NCBI RefSeq assembly: GCF_002001105.1
Contig: NZ_MUNP01000030.1
Location: 59,459-123,458, forward strand
Direction of reading: 5' to 3'
Length of the DNA: 64,000 bases
Source of the DNA: Rhodanobacter sp. C06
GTDB taxonomy: Bacteria > Pseudomonadota > Gammaproteobacteria > Xanthomonadales > Rhodanobacteraceae
The notes beneath the pieces were generated by a model. The model did not search any database. It saw nothing but the letters and a program-made list of their open reading frames with translations, and was not told where the DNA came from. Positions within the stretch are counted from its first letter, which is position 1, and each line of letters begins with the position of its first letter. This document shows, in pieces, positions 1-8,740 of the stretch. Position numbers and translations under genes: made by a program.

Positions 1-1025
1 GCGAGCATGCCACTGCGGATCGCCTGGTGGGTACCCTTGATCTTGGGCACGTTGAGCAGGCCGGCGGTGTCGCCGATCAGCAGCGCGCCGGGCATCTCGC
101 ACTTCGGCAGCGACTGATAACCACCGGTGACGATGGCGCGCGCGCCGGCGGAGAGGATGCTGCCGCCTTCCAGCAACGGCTTCACGTGCGGGTGGTTCTT
201 CCATTGCTGGAAGGCTTCCCAGGGCTGGTAGTTCGGGTCGCTGTAGTCGAGGCCGCTGACGTAGCCCAGCGCGATGCGATCCTGGTCCAGGTGGTACAGG
301 AAGCTGCCGCCGTAGGTGTGGTTGTCGGCGGGCCAGCCGAAACTGTGCACGATCTTGCCGAGCACGGCGCGGCCGGCGGGCACCTGCCACAGCTCCTTGA
401 TGCCGATCGAGTAACCCTGCGGATCGCTGTCCGCGTCCAGCCTGAAGCACTGGATGAGCTGCTTGGTGAGGCTGCCGCGCGCGCCTTCGGCCAGCACGGT
501 GACCTTGGCCTTGATGTCGATGCCCTGGGTGTAGCCCGGCTTGTGCGAACCGTCCTTCGCCACGCCCATGTCGCCGATGCGCACGCCGGCGACCGAGCCG
601 TCCTCGTTGTAGACGACATCGGCGGCGGCGAAGCCGGGGAACACGTCCACGCCCAGCGCCTCGGCCTGCGGCGCCAGCCACGCGCACATGGCGCCCAGCG
701 AGACGATGAAGTTGCCATGGTTGTGCATGCCCGGCGGCACCGGCAGCTTGCGGCCGCCGGTCTTGGTGAGCAGCCAGAATTCGTCCTCGCCGGCCGGTAC
801 GCAGATCGGCGGCGGGGCGTCGCGCCAGCCGGGCAGCAGGGCGTCGAGCGGACCGGGTTCGATCACGGCGCCGGAGAGGATCTGCGCGCCGATGGTGGAC
901 GCCTTCTCGATCACGCACACCGTGGTATCGGGCTGGAGCTGCTTCAGCCGTATCGCGAACGACAGCCCGGCCGGGCCGGCGCCGACCACGACGACGTCGT
1001 ATTCCATGGTTTCGCGTTCGCTCAT
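1..1025 (-). CDS. Electron transfer flavoprotein-ubiquinone oxidoreductase, N-terminal part (cut by window edge)
   Basis: Reads on the minus strand from an ATG at 1025 and runs off the left edge; about 341 residues are visible. The product would pass electrons from ETF (fed by acyl-CoA and amino-acid dehydrogenases) to ubiquinone at the inner membrane. The N-terminus has a Rossmann FAD-binding motif, GAGPAGLSFAIRL, at about residues 15-27. Downstream come stretches typical of ETF-QO: GAQILSGAVIEP, a HNHGNFIVSLG segment, and KGTHQAIRSGM near the edge. The C-terminal 4Fe-4S domain lies outside the window. fadE at 31 kb could be a donor enzyme, via ETF. Family assignment is firm; the start could also be the internal Met seven codons on. 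Confidence 0.93.
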   Translation of the reverse strand, partial: MSERETMEYDVVVVGAGPAGLSFAIRLKQLQPDTTVCVIEKASTIGAQILSGAVIEPGPLDALLPGWRDAPPPICVPAGEDEFWLLTKTGGRKLPVPPGMHNHGNFIVSLGAMCAWLAPQAEALGVDVFPGFAAADVVYNEDGSVAGVRIGDMGVAKDGSHKPGYTQGIDIKAKVTVLAEGARGSLTKQLIQCFRLDADSDPQGYSIGIKELWQVPAGRAVLGKIVHSFGWPADNHTYGGSFLYHLDQDRIALGYVSGLDYSDPNYQPWEAFQQWKNHPHVKPLLEGGSILSAGARAIVTGGYQSLPKCEMPGALLIGDTAGLLNVPKIKGTHQAIRSGML

Positions 1026-1175
1026 GGCTTTCCCGGCAAGTGTTGTGTGGGCGGTGTCGGCGGCGCGACACGGTCAATGCGGTATTGTCCGGTTTCGCGT
1101 GCTGCGCGGCAAACCCCGCACTCCGGGCTTGCACGGGCTTCACGGGTGAAGGCGATAATCCGCCCATGCTTATTT

Positions 1176-1230
1176 GAAGAGTGCGGCCAGGGATGGCCGC
1201 TTCTCGATCTTCGCGATCATGGATGAGCGC
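1176..1230. repeat. REP-like palindromic repeat, family A (copy 1)
   Basis: Starts with the family signature GAGTGCGGCCAGGGATGGCC and ends with a GATCATGGATGAGCGC segment. Related copies lie near 9.4, 14.2 and 62.4 kb. This copy sits just before the amidase start, so it would lie in its leader. A GATAAT hexamer at 1153-1158 just upstream could be a -10 element. The copy is more diverged than the others. Confidence 0.7.
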
Positions 1231-1247
1231 ATATCCAAGGAACGCCG

Positions 1248-2645
1248 ATGAGTTCGTTGCCGCCGATCACCGACCTGGACCTGCGCCGCGCCACCGTGTG
1301 TCAGCTGCTGCACTGGCTGGCTACCGGGCGCACCAATCCGCAGGCGCTGGCCGAGGCGACCCAGGAGGCGATCGAGCGCATCAATCCGCAGCTGAACGCC
1401 TACGTGGGCCTGAGCCCCGGCCTGCTGCAGGAGCAGGCGCGCACCGCCGAGCACCGGCGTCGCGACGGTGTGATCGGCCGGCTCGACGGCATCCCGGTGG
1501 CGATCAAGGACAACCTCGACATCGCCGGCTGGCCCACCCGCGCCGGCCTGCCCGGGCGCGACCGGCCGGCGACGGACGACGCGCATGTGGTGGCACGGCT
1601 GCGCGCCTCGGGCGCGGTACTGGTGGGCAAGACCAACATGGACGAGGGCGCGCTGGGCGCGGCCACCGAGAATCCGCATTTCGGCCCCACCCACAACCCG
1701 TGGAAGCACGGCTGGAGCGCGGGCGGCTCTTCCGGCGGCGCGGCGGCCGCGGTGGCCGCGGGCCTTGCGGCGGCGTCCGTCGGTTCGGACAGCTTGGGCT
1801 CGATCCGCATCCCCGCCAGTTATTGCGGTGTCTATGCGCTGAAGCCCACCCACGGCGAGATCTCCGCCCGCGGCCTGGTGCCGGCGGCGCGGCGGCTGGA
1901 CGCGGTGGGCCTGATCGCGCGCAGCGTGGCCGACCTCACCGTGCTGCTGCAGGTGCTGGCCGGCTACGACGCCGACGACGCGCGCTCGCGCCGCCGCCGC
2001 GTGGCGCTGGCGCTGCCGGACTGGGAGCCGGGCAAGCTGCGCACCGGCTTGTTGCCGGACCTCGCCGCGGTGGGCGTGCAGGCCGAGGTGGCGGCGCTGT
2101 TCGAGTCGGCGGTGGGCAAGCTCGCCCACGCGCTGGGCGAGCGCCGCACGGTGGATTTCGCCGACTGGGATTTCGCGCGTACCCGCCGCGCTGGCCTGCT
2201 GCTGATGGAGGCGGAGATGCTGGGCACCTACGCCGAGGACCTGGCTGATGCCGCGCACCCGGTCTCGCCGCGCTTCCGCGAGATGCTGGGCTACGCCACC
2301 CGCAAGAGCGCGGCGGACTATGCGAAGGCCGACCGCGTGCTGGACGCGGCCACGCTGAAGATGCGCCGGCTGTTCGCGCAGATCGACGTGCTGGTGCTGC
2401 CCACCACGCCGTGCGGCGCCTTCCCGCTGGGCGGCACGGAACCGGATAACCACGCCGACCTCACCAGTTTCGCCAGCCTCGCCGGCTGCCCCGCGGTGAG
2501 TATCCCGATGGGCACGCTGTCGAATGGCTTGCCGGTGGGACTGCAACTGGTGGGTGGGCGCGGTTCGGACCTGCGCCTGCTGGAACTGGCCGCGGTGTGT
2601 GCGGCCACGCTGGATGCCGATCCGGTTTATCCCGCGATTGTTTGA
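1248..2645 (+). CDS. Amidase signature family hydrolase
   Basis: A 465-residue amidase-signature enzyme, hydrolysing an amide bond of unknown substrate. The Ser-cisSer-Lys triad can be placed: Lys87 in VAIKDN, the cis-Ser in GGSSGG at about 159-164, and the nucleophile Ser185 in GSDSLGSIRIP. Usual family members read G-T-D-x-G-G-S here, so Leu183 replaces a normally conserved Gly. No signal peptide is seen, so it is probably cytoplasmic. It lacks the C-terminal features and the gatB/gatC neighbours expected of GatA, so tRNA amidation is unlikely; an allophanate- or aryl-amidase-like role is possible but not shown. It stands alone, followed by a long hairpin repeat. Confidence 0.88.
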   Translation: MSSLPPITDLDLRRATVCQLLHWLATGRTNPQALAEATQEAIERINPQLNAYVGLSPGLLQEQARTAEHRRRDGVIGRLDGIPVAIKDNLDIAGWPTRAGLPGRDRPATDDAHVVARLRASGAVLVGKTNMDEGALGAATENPHFGPTHNPWKHGWSAGGSSGGAAAAVAAGLAAASVGSDSLGSIRIPASYCGVYALKPTHGEISARGLVPAARRLDAVGLIARSVADLTVLLQVLAGYDADDARSRRRRVALALPDWEPGKLRTGLLPDLAAVGVQAEVAALFESAVGKLAHALGERRTVDFADWDFARTRRAGLLLMEAEMLGTYAEDLADAAHPVSPRFREMLGYATRKSAADYAKADRVLDAATLKMRRLFAQIDVLVLPTTPCGAFPLGGTEPDNHADLTSFASLAGCPAVSIPMGTLSNGLPVGLQLVGGRGSDLRLLELAAVCAATLDADPVYPAIV

Positions 2646-2664
2646 CACTCGAGTCCGCGTTTTT

Positions 2665-2733
2665 GTAGGAGCGCACCCTGTGCGCGAATAGCTCTCCACG
2701 AAAAGCCACATCGCGCACAGGGTGCGCTCCTGC
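2665..2733. repeat. Long inverted repeat, family B (GTAGGAGCGCACC type)
   Basis: Two arms of 23 bases (2665-2687 and 2711-2733) are near-perfect reverse complements around a 23-base loop. The same arms recur at 15985-16059 with a different loop, so the element is dispersed and mobile-looking. It could also end transcription of the amidase gene. The region from here to cysD at 2874 shows no other gene. Confidence 0.85.
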
Positions 2734-2873
2734 AGGTGACGCTTTGGCACCATATGCCATCCGGCGCATGTCCCTGCCGCCTTGGTTGTTTGGGCAATTG
2801 GCAGCGCTCGCGTAGCATGCCCGTTCGGCTCGGCCTGCTGCGGGCCGTACCTCGCTACTGAAACCGACACGCC

Positions 2874-3791
2874 ATGAACGCACGCCTCGCCCCCCGCACC
2901 GACCACCTCGACGAGCTCGAAGCCGAGAGCATCCACATCTTCCGCGAGGTGGCGGCCAGCTTCCGCAAGCCGGTGATGCTGTATTCCATCGGCAAGGATT
3001 CCTCGGTGCTGCTGCACCTGCTGCGCAAGGCGTTTTATCCGGCGAAGTCGCCGCTGCCGTTGCTGCACGTGGACACCACCTGGAAGTTCCGCGAGATGAT
3101 CGCGTTCCGCGACCAGGTGGCCGCCGCGGGTGACGTCGAGGTGCTGGTGCACATCAACCAGGACGGCGTGCGCCAGGGCATCTCGCCGCTCACCCACGGT
3201 GCCACCGTGCACACCGACGTGATGAAGACCCAGGCGCTGAAGCAGGCGCTGGATCAGTACCGGTTCGATGCGGCGATCGGCGGCGCCCGCCGCGACGAGG
3301 AGAAGTCGCGCGCCAAGGAGCGCGTGTTCTCGTTCCGCAACGCCCAGCACCGCTGGGACCCCAAGCATCAGCGCCCGGAGTTCTGGCACACGTACAACAC
3401 CCAGATCCGCCAGGGCGAGAGCGTGCGCGTGTTTCCCATCTCCAACTGGACCGAGATGGACGTGTGGCAGTACATCCGCCGCGAAAACATCCCGGTGGTG
3501 CCGCTGTACTTCGCCAAGCCGCGCCCGGTGGTGGCGCGCGACGGCGCGCTGATCATGGTGGACGACGAGCGCTTCACCCTGCGCGAGGGCGAGAAGGTCG
3601 AGACGCGCATGGTGCGTTTCCGCACCCTGGGCTGCTATCCGCTCACCGGTGCGGTGGAGTCCAGCGCCGCCACGCTGGACGAGATCATCCGGGAGATGGC
3701 CGATTCCAGGAGTTCCGAGCGGCAGGGGCGGGTGATCGACCACGATCCCACGGCCTCGATGGAGCGCAAGAAGCAGGAGGGCTATTTCTGA
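2874..3791 (+). CDS. cysD: Sulfate adenylyltransferase subunit 2 (CysD)
   Basis: The 305-residue catalytic subunit of ATP sulfurylase, which forms adenosine 5'-phosphosulfate from ATP and sulfate as the first step of sulfate assimilation. The length and the whole sequence fit CysD, including the N-type ATP pyrophosphatase loop YSIGKDSS near residue 40, the [18 protein letters not shown] stretch, and the C-terminal RxGRVIDHD region. Its stop overlaps the start of cysNC (TGATG), so the two are translationally coupled and form the CysDN complex. No CysB-type or other operator was recognised in the leader. Confidence 0.98.
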   Translation: MNARLAPRTDHLDELEAESIHIFREVAASFRKPVMLYSIGKDSSVLLHLLRKAFYPAKSPLPLLHVDTTWKFREMIAFRDQVAAAGDVEVLVHINQDGVRQGISPLTHGATVHTDVMKTQALKQALDQYRFDAAIGGARRDEEKSRAKERVFSFRNAQHRWDPKHQRPEFWHTYNTQIRQGESVRVFPISNWTEMDVWQYIRRENIPVVPLYFAKPRPVVARDGALIMVDDERFTLREGEKVETRMVRFRTLGCYPLTGAVESSAATLDEIIREMADSRSSERQGRVIDHDPTASMERKKQEGYF

Positions 3792-5683
3792 TGGATGCCG
3801 TGATTGCACCCACCACCGGCCAGGGCCTGCTGCGCTTCATCACCTGCGGCAGCGTGGACGACGGCAAGAGCACCTTGCTCGGCCGCCTGCTGTACGACGC
3901 CGGCATGCTGCCGGACGACCAGCTCGCCGCACTCGCGCGCGACAGCCGCAAGCTGCACGCCGACGCTGGCGACGCGCTGGACTTCGCCCTGCTCACCGAC
4001 GGCCTCGATGCCGAGCGCGAGCAGGGCATCACCATCGACGTGGCCTACCGCTACTTCCACACCACGCGGCGCCACTTCATCGTGGCCGACTGCCCCGGCC
4101 ACGAGCAGTACACGCGCAACATGGCCACCGGCGCCTCGAACGCCGAACTGGCGGTGGTGCTGGTGGATGCGCGCAAGGGCTTGCTGCCACAGACCCGCCG
4201 CCACACCTATATCTGCAGCCTGCTCGGCATCCGCCAGGTGGTGCTGGCGGTGAACAAGATGGACCTGGTGGACTGCAGCGAACAGGTCTACCGCGAGATC
4301 ACCGAAGCCTACCGCCAGCTGGCGCAGACGCTGGGCATCGCCCGCGTTGACTGCCTGCCGGTGATCGCGCCGGGTGGCGACAACGTGGGCACGCGTTCCG
4401 CGCGGATGCCGTGGTATTCGGGCCCGACCCTGCTCGGTCTGCTGGAGGCGGCCGACGCCACGCCGGCGCGGGCGGCGGATTTCCGCATGCCGGTGCAGTG
4501 GGTGAATCGACCCGACCAGGGCTTCCGCGGCTACGCCGGCACGATTTGCGGCGGCCGCGTGGCGAAAGGCGACGAGGTGGTGGTGCAGCCCGGCGTGACG
4601 CGCGCACGCATAGCGCGCATCGTCACCGCCGATGGCGACCTCGACAACGCGAACGAAGGCCAGGCGGTGACGCTGTGCCTGGATCGCGAGCTGGACGCCA
4701 GCCGCGGCGACGTGATCGCCGACGCGCTGCGCCCCGCGCCGGTGGCCGACCAGTTCGCCTGCCACATCGTATGGCTGGGCGACAACGCGCTGCTGCCGAA
4801 CCGCACCTACTGGCTGAAGATCGGCACGCGCACGGTCAATGCGCGGGTGATGGCGATCAAGCACAAGGTGGACGTCAACACCCAGGCCAAGCTGGCCGCG
4901 CGTCATCTGTCGCTCAACGAGGTGGGCTATTGCACGGTGGGCCTGGACGAGGCGATCGCGTTCGAGTCCTACGCCGTCAACCGTACCCTGGGCGGTTTCA
5001 TCCTGATCGACCGCCAGACCAATGCCACCGTGGCCTGCGGCATGATCGACTTCGCGCTCACGCGCTCCGCCAACGTGCACTGGCAGCACGTGGACGTGGA
5101 CAAGACGGTGCGCGGCGCCGGCATGGGCCAGCGCCCACTGTGCCTGTGGTTCACCGGCCTGTCGGGCGCGGGCAAGTCCACCATCGCGAACCTGGTGGAG
5201 AAGCGCCTGCATGCGCTGGGCCACCATACCTATCTGCTCGATGGCGACAACGTGCGCCACGGCATCAACAAGGACCTGGGCTTCACCCCCGAGGATCGCG
5301 TGGAGAACATCCGCCGCATCGGCGAGGTGGCGCACCTGATGGTGGACGCGGGCCTGATCGTGCTGGTCAGCGCGATCTCGCCCTACCGCAGCGAGCGCCG
5401 TTCGGTGCGCGAACTGTTCGATGCGGGCGAGTTCGTCGAGGTGTTCGTGGACACGCCGCTGGCCGAGTGCGAACAGCGCGATCCCAAGGGCCTGTACCGC
5501 AAGGCGCGCGCCGGCGAGATCCGCAACTTCACCGGCATCGACGCGCCCTACGAGCGGCCCGAGGCGCCCGAGGTGCACCTGCAGACCTCCGGCCTGCGCG
5601 CCGAGCAGCTCGCCGAGCAGCTCGCCACCCAGTTGCTGGAACACATCGGCTTGCCGGCGCACGGCGATGGTTACGCCATCTGA
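3791..5683 (+). CDS. cysNC: Bifunctional sulfate adenylyltransferase subunit 1 / adenylylsulfate kinase (CysNC)
   Basis: A 630-residue fusion of two steps of sulfate activation. Residues 1 to about 440 are the EF-Tu-like GTPase CysN, with G1 GSVDDGKST at 20-28, [11 protein letters not shown] for G3 and NKMD for G4; GTP hydrolysis drives APS formation by CysD. From about 445 comes APS kinase, with a P-loop GLSGAGKS at 456-463 and the DGDNVRHG and FTGIDAPYE motifs, making PAPS. The start is the ATG overlapping the cysD stop; a longer in-frame reading upstream lies inside cysD and is not used. PAPS made here is also the donor for sulfotransferases such as the TPR protein at 20.2 kb. Confidence 0.97.
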   Translation: MDAVIAPTTGQGLLRFITCGSVDDGKSTLLGRLLYDAGMLPDDQLAALARDSRKLHADAGDALDFALLTDGLDAEREQGITIDVAYRYFHTTRRHFIVADCPGHEQYTRNMATGASNAELAVVLVDARKGLLPQTRRHTYICSLLGIRQVVLAVNKMDLVDCSEQVYREITEAYRQLAQTLGIARVDCLPVIAPGGDNVGTRSARMPWYSGPTLLGLLEAADATPARAADFRMPVQWVNRPDQGFRGYAGTICGGRVAKGDEVVVQPGVTRARIARIVTADGDLDNANEGQAVTLCLDRELDASRGDVIADALRPAPVADQFACHIVWLGDNALLPNRTYWLKIGTRTVNARVMAIKHKVDVNTQAKLAARHLSLNEVGYCTVGLDEAIAFESYAVNRTLGGFILIDRQTNATVACGMIDFALTRSANVHWQHVDVDKTVRGAGMGQRPLCLWFTGLSGAGKSTIANLVEKRLHALGHHTYLLDGDNVRHGINKDLGFTPEDRVENIRRIGEVAHLMVDAGLIVLVSAISPYRSERRSVRELFDAGEFVEVFVDTPLAECEQRDPKGLYRKARAGEIRNFTGIDAPYERPEAPEVHLQTSGLRAEQLAEQLATQLLEHIGLPAHGDGYAI

Positions 5684-5738
5684 ACTTGCGGGAGGACTCC
5701 ATTTTCCGCTCGCCGCAGCTCGGGTCGTAGGCCGGGCC

Positions 5739-5793
5739 GTAGGTCGGGCTTCAGCCCGACACAGCCAGGGAGTCGGGATGAATCCCGACCCAC
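5739..5793. repeat. Inverted repeat, family C (GTAGGTCGGGCTTCAGCCCGAC type)
   Basis: The left arm at 5739-5760 is internally palindromic (TCGGGCTTCAGCCCGA). The right arm at 5773-5793 is related but diverged (TCGGGATGAATCCCGA). A closely matching, more regular copy is at 48756-48810. It lies between cysNC and the AlkB-like gene and may act as a transcription end. Confidence 0.8.
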
Positions 5794-5851
5794 GGACACC
5801 ATCGAGTGCCTCGCTCCGGATTCTGCATGGTTCACATGGCCGATCCGAGCG

Positions 5852-6469
5852 ATGAAAGGCTGGCATGACCTCCGACTTCCCGATGCGGATGTGGCGCTGT
5901 GGCCACAGTGGCTGGACACGGCCGAAGCGGACGCGCTGTTCGCCGAGCTGCGCCAGGCGATCGCCTGGGAAACCCATCGCATCCGACTGTTCGGCCGCGA
6001 GCTTGCCTCGCCGCGGCTGAGCTGCTGGATCGGCGATCCCGGCGCCACCTACACCTATTCACGCAGCCGTTTCGAACCGCGGCCATGGCCACCGGCGCTG
6101 GCCGCGGTGCGCGTGCGCGTCGAGCAGGTCTGCGGCGCACGCTTCAACAGCGTGCTGGCGAACTTGTATCGCGACGGCCAGGACTCGATGGGCTGGCATA
6201 GTGACGACGAACCCGAACTGGGGGCGCGGCCGGTGATCGCCTCGCTGAGCCTGGGCGCCGCTCGGCGCTTCCGCTTCCGTCGCCGCCGTGCCCGGGGCGA
6301 GCCGGCGCAGCCCGGCGACACCTTCGAGCTGGCGCTGCCGCACGGCAGCCTGTTGCGCATGGCCGGCGCCACCCAGCGGCTGTATCGGCACGACTTGCCG
6401 CGCGTGCGCGGGCTCGCGGCGGCGCGCATCAACCTCACGTTTCGCCGGATCGATACGTCGGCGCATTGA
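5852..6469 (+). CDS. AlkB-like 2-oxoglutarate/Fe(II) dioxygenase
   Basis: A 205-residue member of the AlkB superfamily, closest in layout to ALKBH2/ALKBH3-type short forms that remove methyl groups from damaged bases. The metal ligands are visible: H-x-D in WHSDDE (around residue 114), a distal His in RLYRHDLPR, and the 2-oxoglutarate-binding Arg in RINLTFR near the C-terminus. The NLYRDGQDSMGWHSD block is diagnostic. No adaptive-response gene (ada) is adjacent. DNA versus RNA substrate cannot be told from sequence. The ATG at 5852 matches family length; an earlier start would run into the repeat. Confidence 0.9.
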   Translation: MKGWHDLRLPDADVALWPQWLDTAEADALFAELRQAIAWETHRIRLFGRELASPRLSCWIGDPGATYTYSRSRFEPRPWPPALAAVRVRVEQVCGARFNSVLANLYRDGQDSMGWHSDDEPELGARPVIASLSLGAARRFRFRRRRARGEPAQPGDTFELALPHGSLLRMAGATQRLYRHDLPRVRGLAAARINLTFRRIDTSAH

Positions 6470-6478
6470 GTCCGCAGC

Positions 6479-6508
6479 TTGGAAAGGCGCGCGCGGGCAG
6501 GGGATAAT
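6479..6508 (+). promoter_or_regulatory. Probable sigma-70 promoter for gcvT
   Basis: A TTGGAA -35 hexamer at 6479-6484 and a GATAAT -10 hexamer at 6503-6508 are separated by 18 bases, about 33 bases before the gcvT ATG. The leader is too short for a glycine riboswitch and none was seen. Confidence 0.5.
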
Positions 6509-6541
6509 GCCCGTCTCCCTTCCCCGCAAGGCGCTCCCGCG

Positions 6542-7642
6542 ATGACCGAGAAGACCGTACTCAACGCCACCCATCGCGCGCTGGGTGCGCGCATGGTCGA
6601 CTTCGGCGGCTGGGACATGCCGATCAACTACGGCTCGCAGATCGAGGAGCACCACGCGGTGCGCCGCGATGCAGGCATGTTCGACGTCTCGCACATGACC
6701 GTGGTCGACCTGCACGGCGCGAAGGCGAAGGATTTCCTGCGCCACCTGCTCGCCAACAGCGTGGACAAGCTGAAGGTGCACGGCAAGGCGCTGTACTCCT
6801 GCATGCTCAACGAGCAGGGCGGGGTGATCGACGACCTGATCGTGTACTTCCTCGGCGACGAGTTCTATCGGTTGGTGGTGAACGCCGCCACGCGCGCCAA
6901 GGACTTGGAGTGGATCGAAAAGCAGGCCGCAGCCTTCGGCGTGGAAGTGCGGGAGCGCCCCGAGTTCGCGATGATCGCGGTGCAGGGGCCGAACGCCCGC
7001 GCCAAGGTGCTGGGCCTGCTGCACGAGGTGGATCGCGCGCGCATCGAGAAGCTGGGCAAGTTCGCCGCCGCCGCCGCGCAGGGCCCGCACGGCATGCCGC
7101 TGTTCGTGGCGCGCACCGGCTATACCGGCGAGGACGGCTTCGAGATCCTGGTGCCCCAGGAACATGCCGTGGCCCTGTGGGAGGCGCTGGCCGCCGCCGG
7201 CGTGGCGCCGGCCGGCCTCGGCGCGCGCGACACGCTGCGCCTGGAAGCCGGCATGAACCTCTATGGCCAGGACATGGACGAGGGCGTCTCGCCGTGGGAG
7301 GCCAACCTCGGCTGGACCATCGCGCTGGACGAAGGCCGCGACTTCATCGGCCGCGCCGCGCTGGAAAAACAGAAGGCCGCCGGCGTGCCGCGCGTGATGG
7401 TGGGCCTGGTGCTGGACGAGAAGGGCGTGCTGCGCCACGGCCAGACCGTGCTCACCGCGAACGGCGCGGGCGAAATCCTCTCCGGCAGCTTCGCACCCAC
7501 GCTGGAGAAGGCGGTGGCGTTCGCGCGCATCCCCGCCGGCGAGCCCGGCGAGATCCGCGTCGACATCCGCGGCCGGGAGCTGCCGGTGCGCCTGGTGAAG
7601 TACCCCTTCGTGCGCGACGGCAAGCCCTGCGAAGGTATCTGA
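6542..7642 (+). CDS. gcvT: Glycine cleavage system T protein (aminomethyltransferase)
   Basis: A 366-residue T protein that takes the aminomethyl group from lipoylated GcvH and forms 5,10-methylene-tetrahydrofolate and ammonia. It matches the family from the N-terminal [23 protein letters not shown] through the central [10 protein letters not shown] motif to the C-terminal GKPCEGI. The ATG at 6542 gives the family-typical [11 protein letters not shown] start; the upstream in-frame ATG at 6479 lies over the promoter. gcvH follows after 73 bases, and gcvP is not in the window. It feeds one-carbon units to methionine synthesis. Confidence 0.97.
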   Translation: MTEKTVLNATHRALGARMVDFGGWDMPINYGSQIEEHHAVRRDAGMFDVSHMTVVDLHGAKAKDFLRHLLANSVDKLKVHGKALYSCMLNEQGGVIDDLIVYFLGDEFYRLVVNAATRAKDLEWIEKQAAAFGVEVRERPEFAMIAVQGPNARAKVLGLLHEVDRARIEKLGKFAAAAAQGPHGMPLFVARTGYTGEDGFEILVPQEHAVALWEALAAAGVAPAGLGARDTLRLEAGMNLYGQDMDEGVSPWEANLGWTIALDEGRDFIGRAALEKQKAAGVPRVMVGLVLDEKGVLRHGQTVLTANGAGEILSGSFAPTLEKAVAFARIPAGEPGEIRVDIRGRELPVRLVKYPFVRDGKPCEGI

Positions 7643-7715
7643 GCCGGTGCCTTTCCTGCCCATCTCTTGCGGCTAGAATGGCCGCCTGTCCCCTGACCCG
7701 AAACTGGACCCGACC

Positions 7716-8111
7716 ATGAGCGAGATCCCCGGCGACCTGAAGTTCAACAAATCCCACGAATGGGCCCGCGTCGAGGACGGCGGCCTGGTGCGCGTGGGCA
7801 TCTCCGACCACGCCCAGGGCCAGCTCGGCGACCTGGTCTACGTCGAGCTGCCGGAAATCGGCGCCAGCGTCACCGCCGGCAACGCCGCCGCGGTGGTGGA
7901 GTCGGTGAAGGCCGCCTCGGACATCTACTCGCCGGTGTCCGGCGAGGTGGTGGAGGTCAACGAGGCGCTCAACGACAAGCCCGAGACGATCAACGAGGAC
8001 GCCTACGGCGAAGGCTGGATCTTCGCCGTGCGCATCAGCGACCGCGCCGAGCTGGACCAGCTGCTCGACGCCGGTGCCTACGAGGAACTGATCGAGAACG
8101 AGGACCACTGA
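7716..8111 (+). CDS. gcvH: Glycine cleavage system H protein
   Basis: A 131-residue lipoyl carrier that shuttles the aminomethyl intermediate between GcvP and GcvT and electrons to the L protein. The lipoylated lysine is Lys65 in [14 protein letters not shown]. The ends ([18 protein letters not shown] and the acidic C-terminus) match bacterial GcvH. A TAGAAT hexamer about 40 bases upstream may give it its own promoter in addition to readthrough from gcvT. A strong hairpin closes the unit. Confidence 0.98.
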   Translation: MSEIPGDLKFNKSHEWARVEDGGLVRVGISDHAQGQLGDLVYVELPEIGASVTAGNAAAVVESVKAASDIYSPVSGEVVEVNEALNDKPETINEDAYGEGWIFAVRISDRAELDQLLDAGAYEELIENEDH

Positions 8112-8132
8112 ACCTTCGCGTTCCGCGTGGAT

Positions 8133-8167
8133 CGACGACGGCCGCCTTGCGCGGCCGTCGTCGTTTC
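8133..8167 (+). terminator. Terminator after gcvH
   Basis: A perfect 13-base stem (8133-8145 with 8151-8163) and a 5-base loop, followed by a short TTT. Lies 22 bases past the gcvH stop. Confidence 0.8.
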
Positions 8168-8565
8168 CGGTATCCGCAACGTGTCGCGCCGAGTTCGCAA
8201 ATGGACGTCCGTTCGCGGAAGCGATGCGGGTCGCCGGAAGCGCCGGAAGCTGGACGATGGTCGTGTTCGACGTGCTCGTCGGTGCCGCCGGAGTGGACGG
8301 TTCCGGCCGTTGCCGTCGCCGCGGCGAGGTGCCGAAGTCGGCTGTTCGTTGCCCGCGACGGCGGCAAATCGTCCCGGCGACGACCGTTTCGCGAAGAATC
8401 CGGTCGCGTCCCGTTCATCTCCCCGGGACGCCGTGATCCGGTGCGCGAGGCGCGGATCGGTGCGCGGATGCGATGACGTTTCGCATTCCCTGCGCGAAGC
8501 ACGCGGCAAACGGAAAAGCCCTTGTTTCAAGTGATTTTCGACATGCCATGAAAAAATAATCGAAA
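8168..8565. other. GC-rich stretch with no convincing gene
   Basis: Open frames exist on both strands here (135 and 150 residues), but both translate to Arg/Ser/Pro-rich text with no recognisable motif and no ribosome binding site, as expected of CG-rich noncoding DNA. Composition changes sharply after about 8520 to AT-rich sequence holding the operator-like sites of the next gene. No RNA gene could be recognised. Confidence 0.5.
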
Positions 8566-8597
8566 TATCGTTTGGATGTATGGATGTCCAAACGTGA
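8566..8597. promoter_or_regulatory. Tandem met-box-like operator upstream of the MetJ-H1 gene
   Basis: Read in consecutive 8-mers, this stretch gives TATCGTTT, GGATGTAT, GGATGTCC and AAACGTGA, matching the MetJ consensus AGACGTCT at 4, 5, 5 and 5 of 8 positions. The block also has 8-base inverted arms, CGTTTGGA and TCCAAACG. The reverse complement contains CGTTTGGACATCCAT, matching 14 of 15 bases of a site before the TonB receptor at 22.1 kb. MetJ represses its own gene in enterobacteria, so self-control is plausible. The boxes are individually weak. Confidence 0.5.
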
Positions 8598-8684
8598 ATT
8601 GCCGTGATGCCGGAATTATGGTGCCGTCCGCGCCGGTGGCATCCGTCCCTTGGCGAAACGAATTGATTTGCCGAACAAAATCCA

Positions 8685-8713
8685 TTGACAGCTGAAATCT
8701 TACGGAATAGCTT
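8685..8713 (+). promoter_or_regulatory. Probable sigma-70 promoter of the MetJ-H1 gene
   Basis: Perfect -35 TTGACA at 8685-8690, a 17-base spacer, and a weak -10 TAGCTT at 8708-8713, 27 bases before the ATG. A ribosome binding site (GGGGAAC) follows. The met-box-like sites lie about 90 bases upstream of the -35, further away than in classical MetJ repression. Confidence 0.45.
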
Positions 8714-8740
8714 TCGCCCAAGTTCACGGGGAACGGCAAC

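Noticed and set aside
27..1226. 399-residue open frame on the plus strand, and a 178-residue minus-strand one inside it
   Set aside because: Both are shadows of the ETF-ubiquinone oxidoreductase gene, which reads in another frame on the minus strand and runs off the left edge.
3464..3790. 109-codon N-terminal extension of CysNC
   Set aside because: Lies inside cysD; CysN family proteins start near the G1 motif, as with the ATG at 3791.
1170..3809. 879-residue open frame on the minus strand across the amidase and cysD genes
   Set aside because: His/Arg/Gly-rich antisense text opposite recognised genes; no motif.
6470..6541. Glycine riboswitch before gcvT
   Set aside because: The leader is only about 70 bases and has none of the conserved glycine aptamer blocks.
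8127..8534. 135-residue open frame after gcvH
   Set aside because: Arg/Ser-rich, no ribosome binding site, overlaps the terminator; treated as noncoding.
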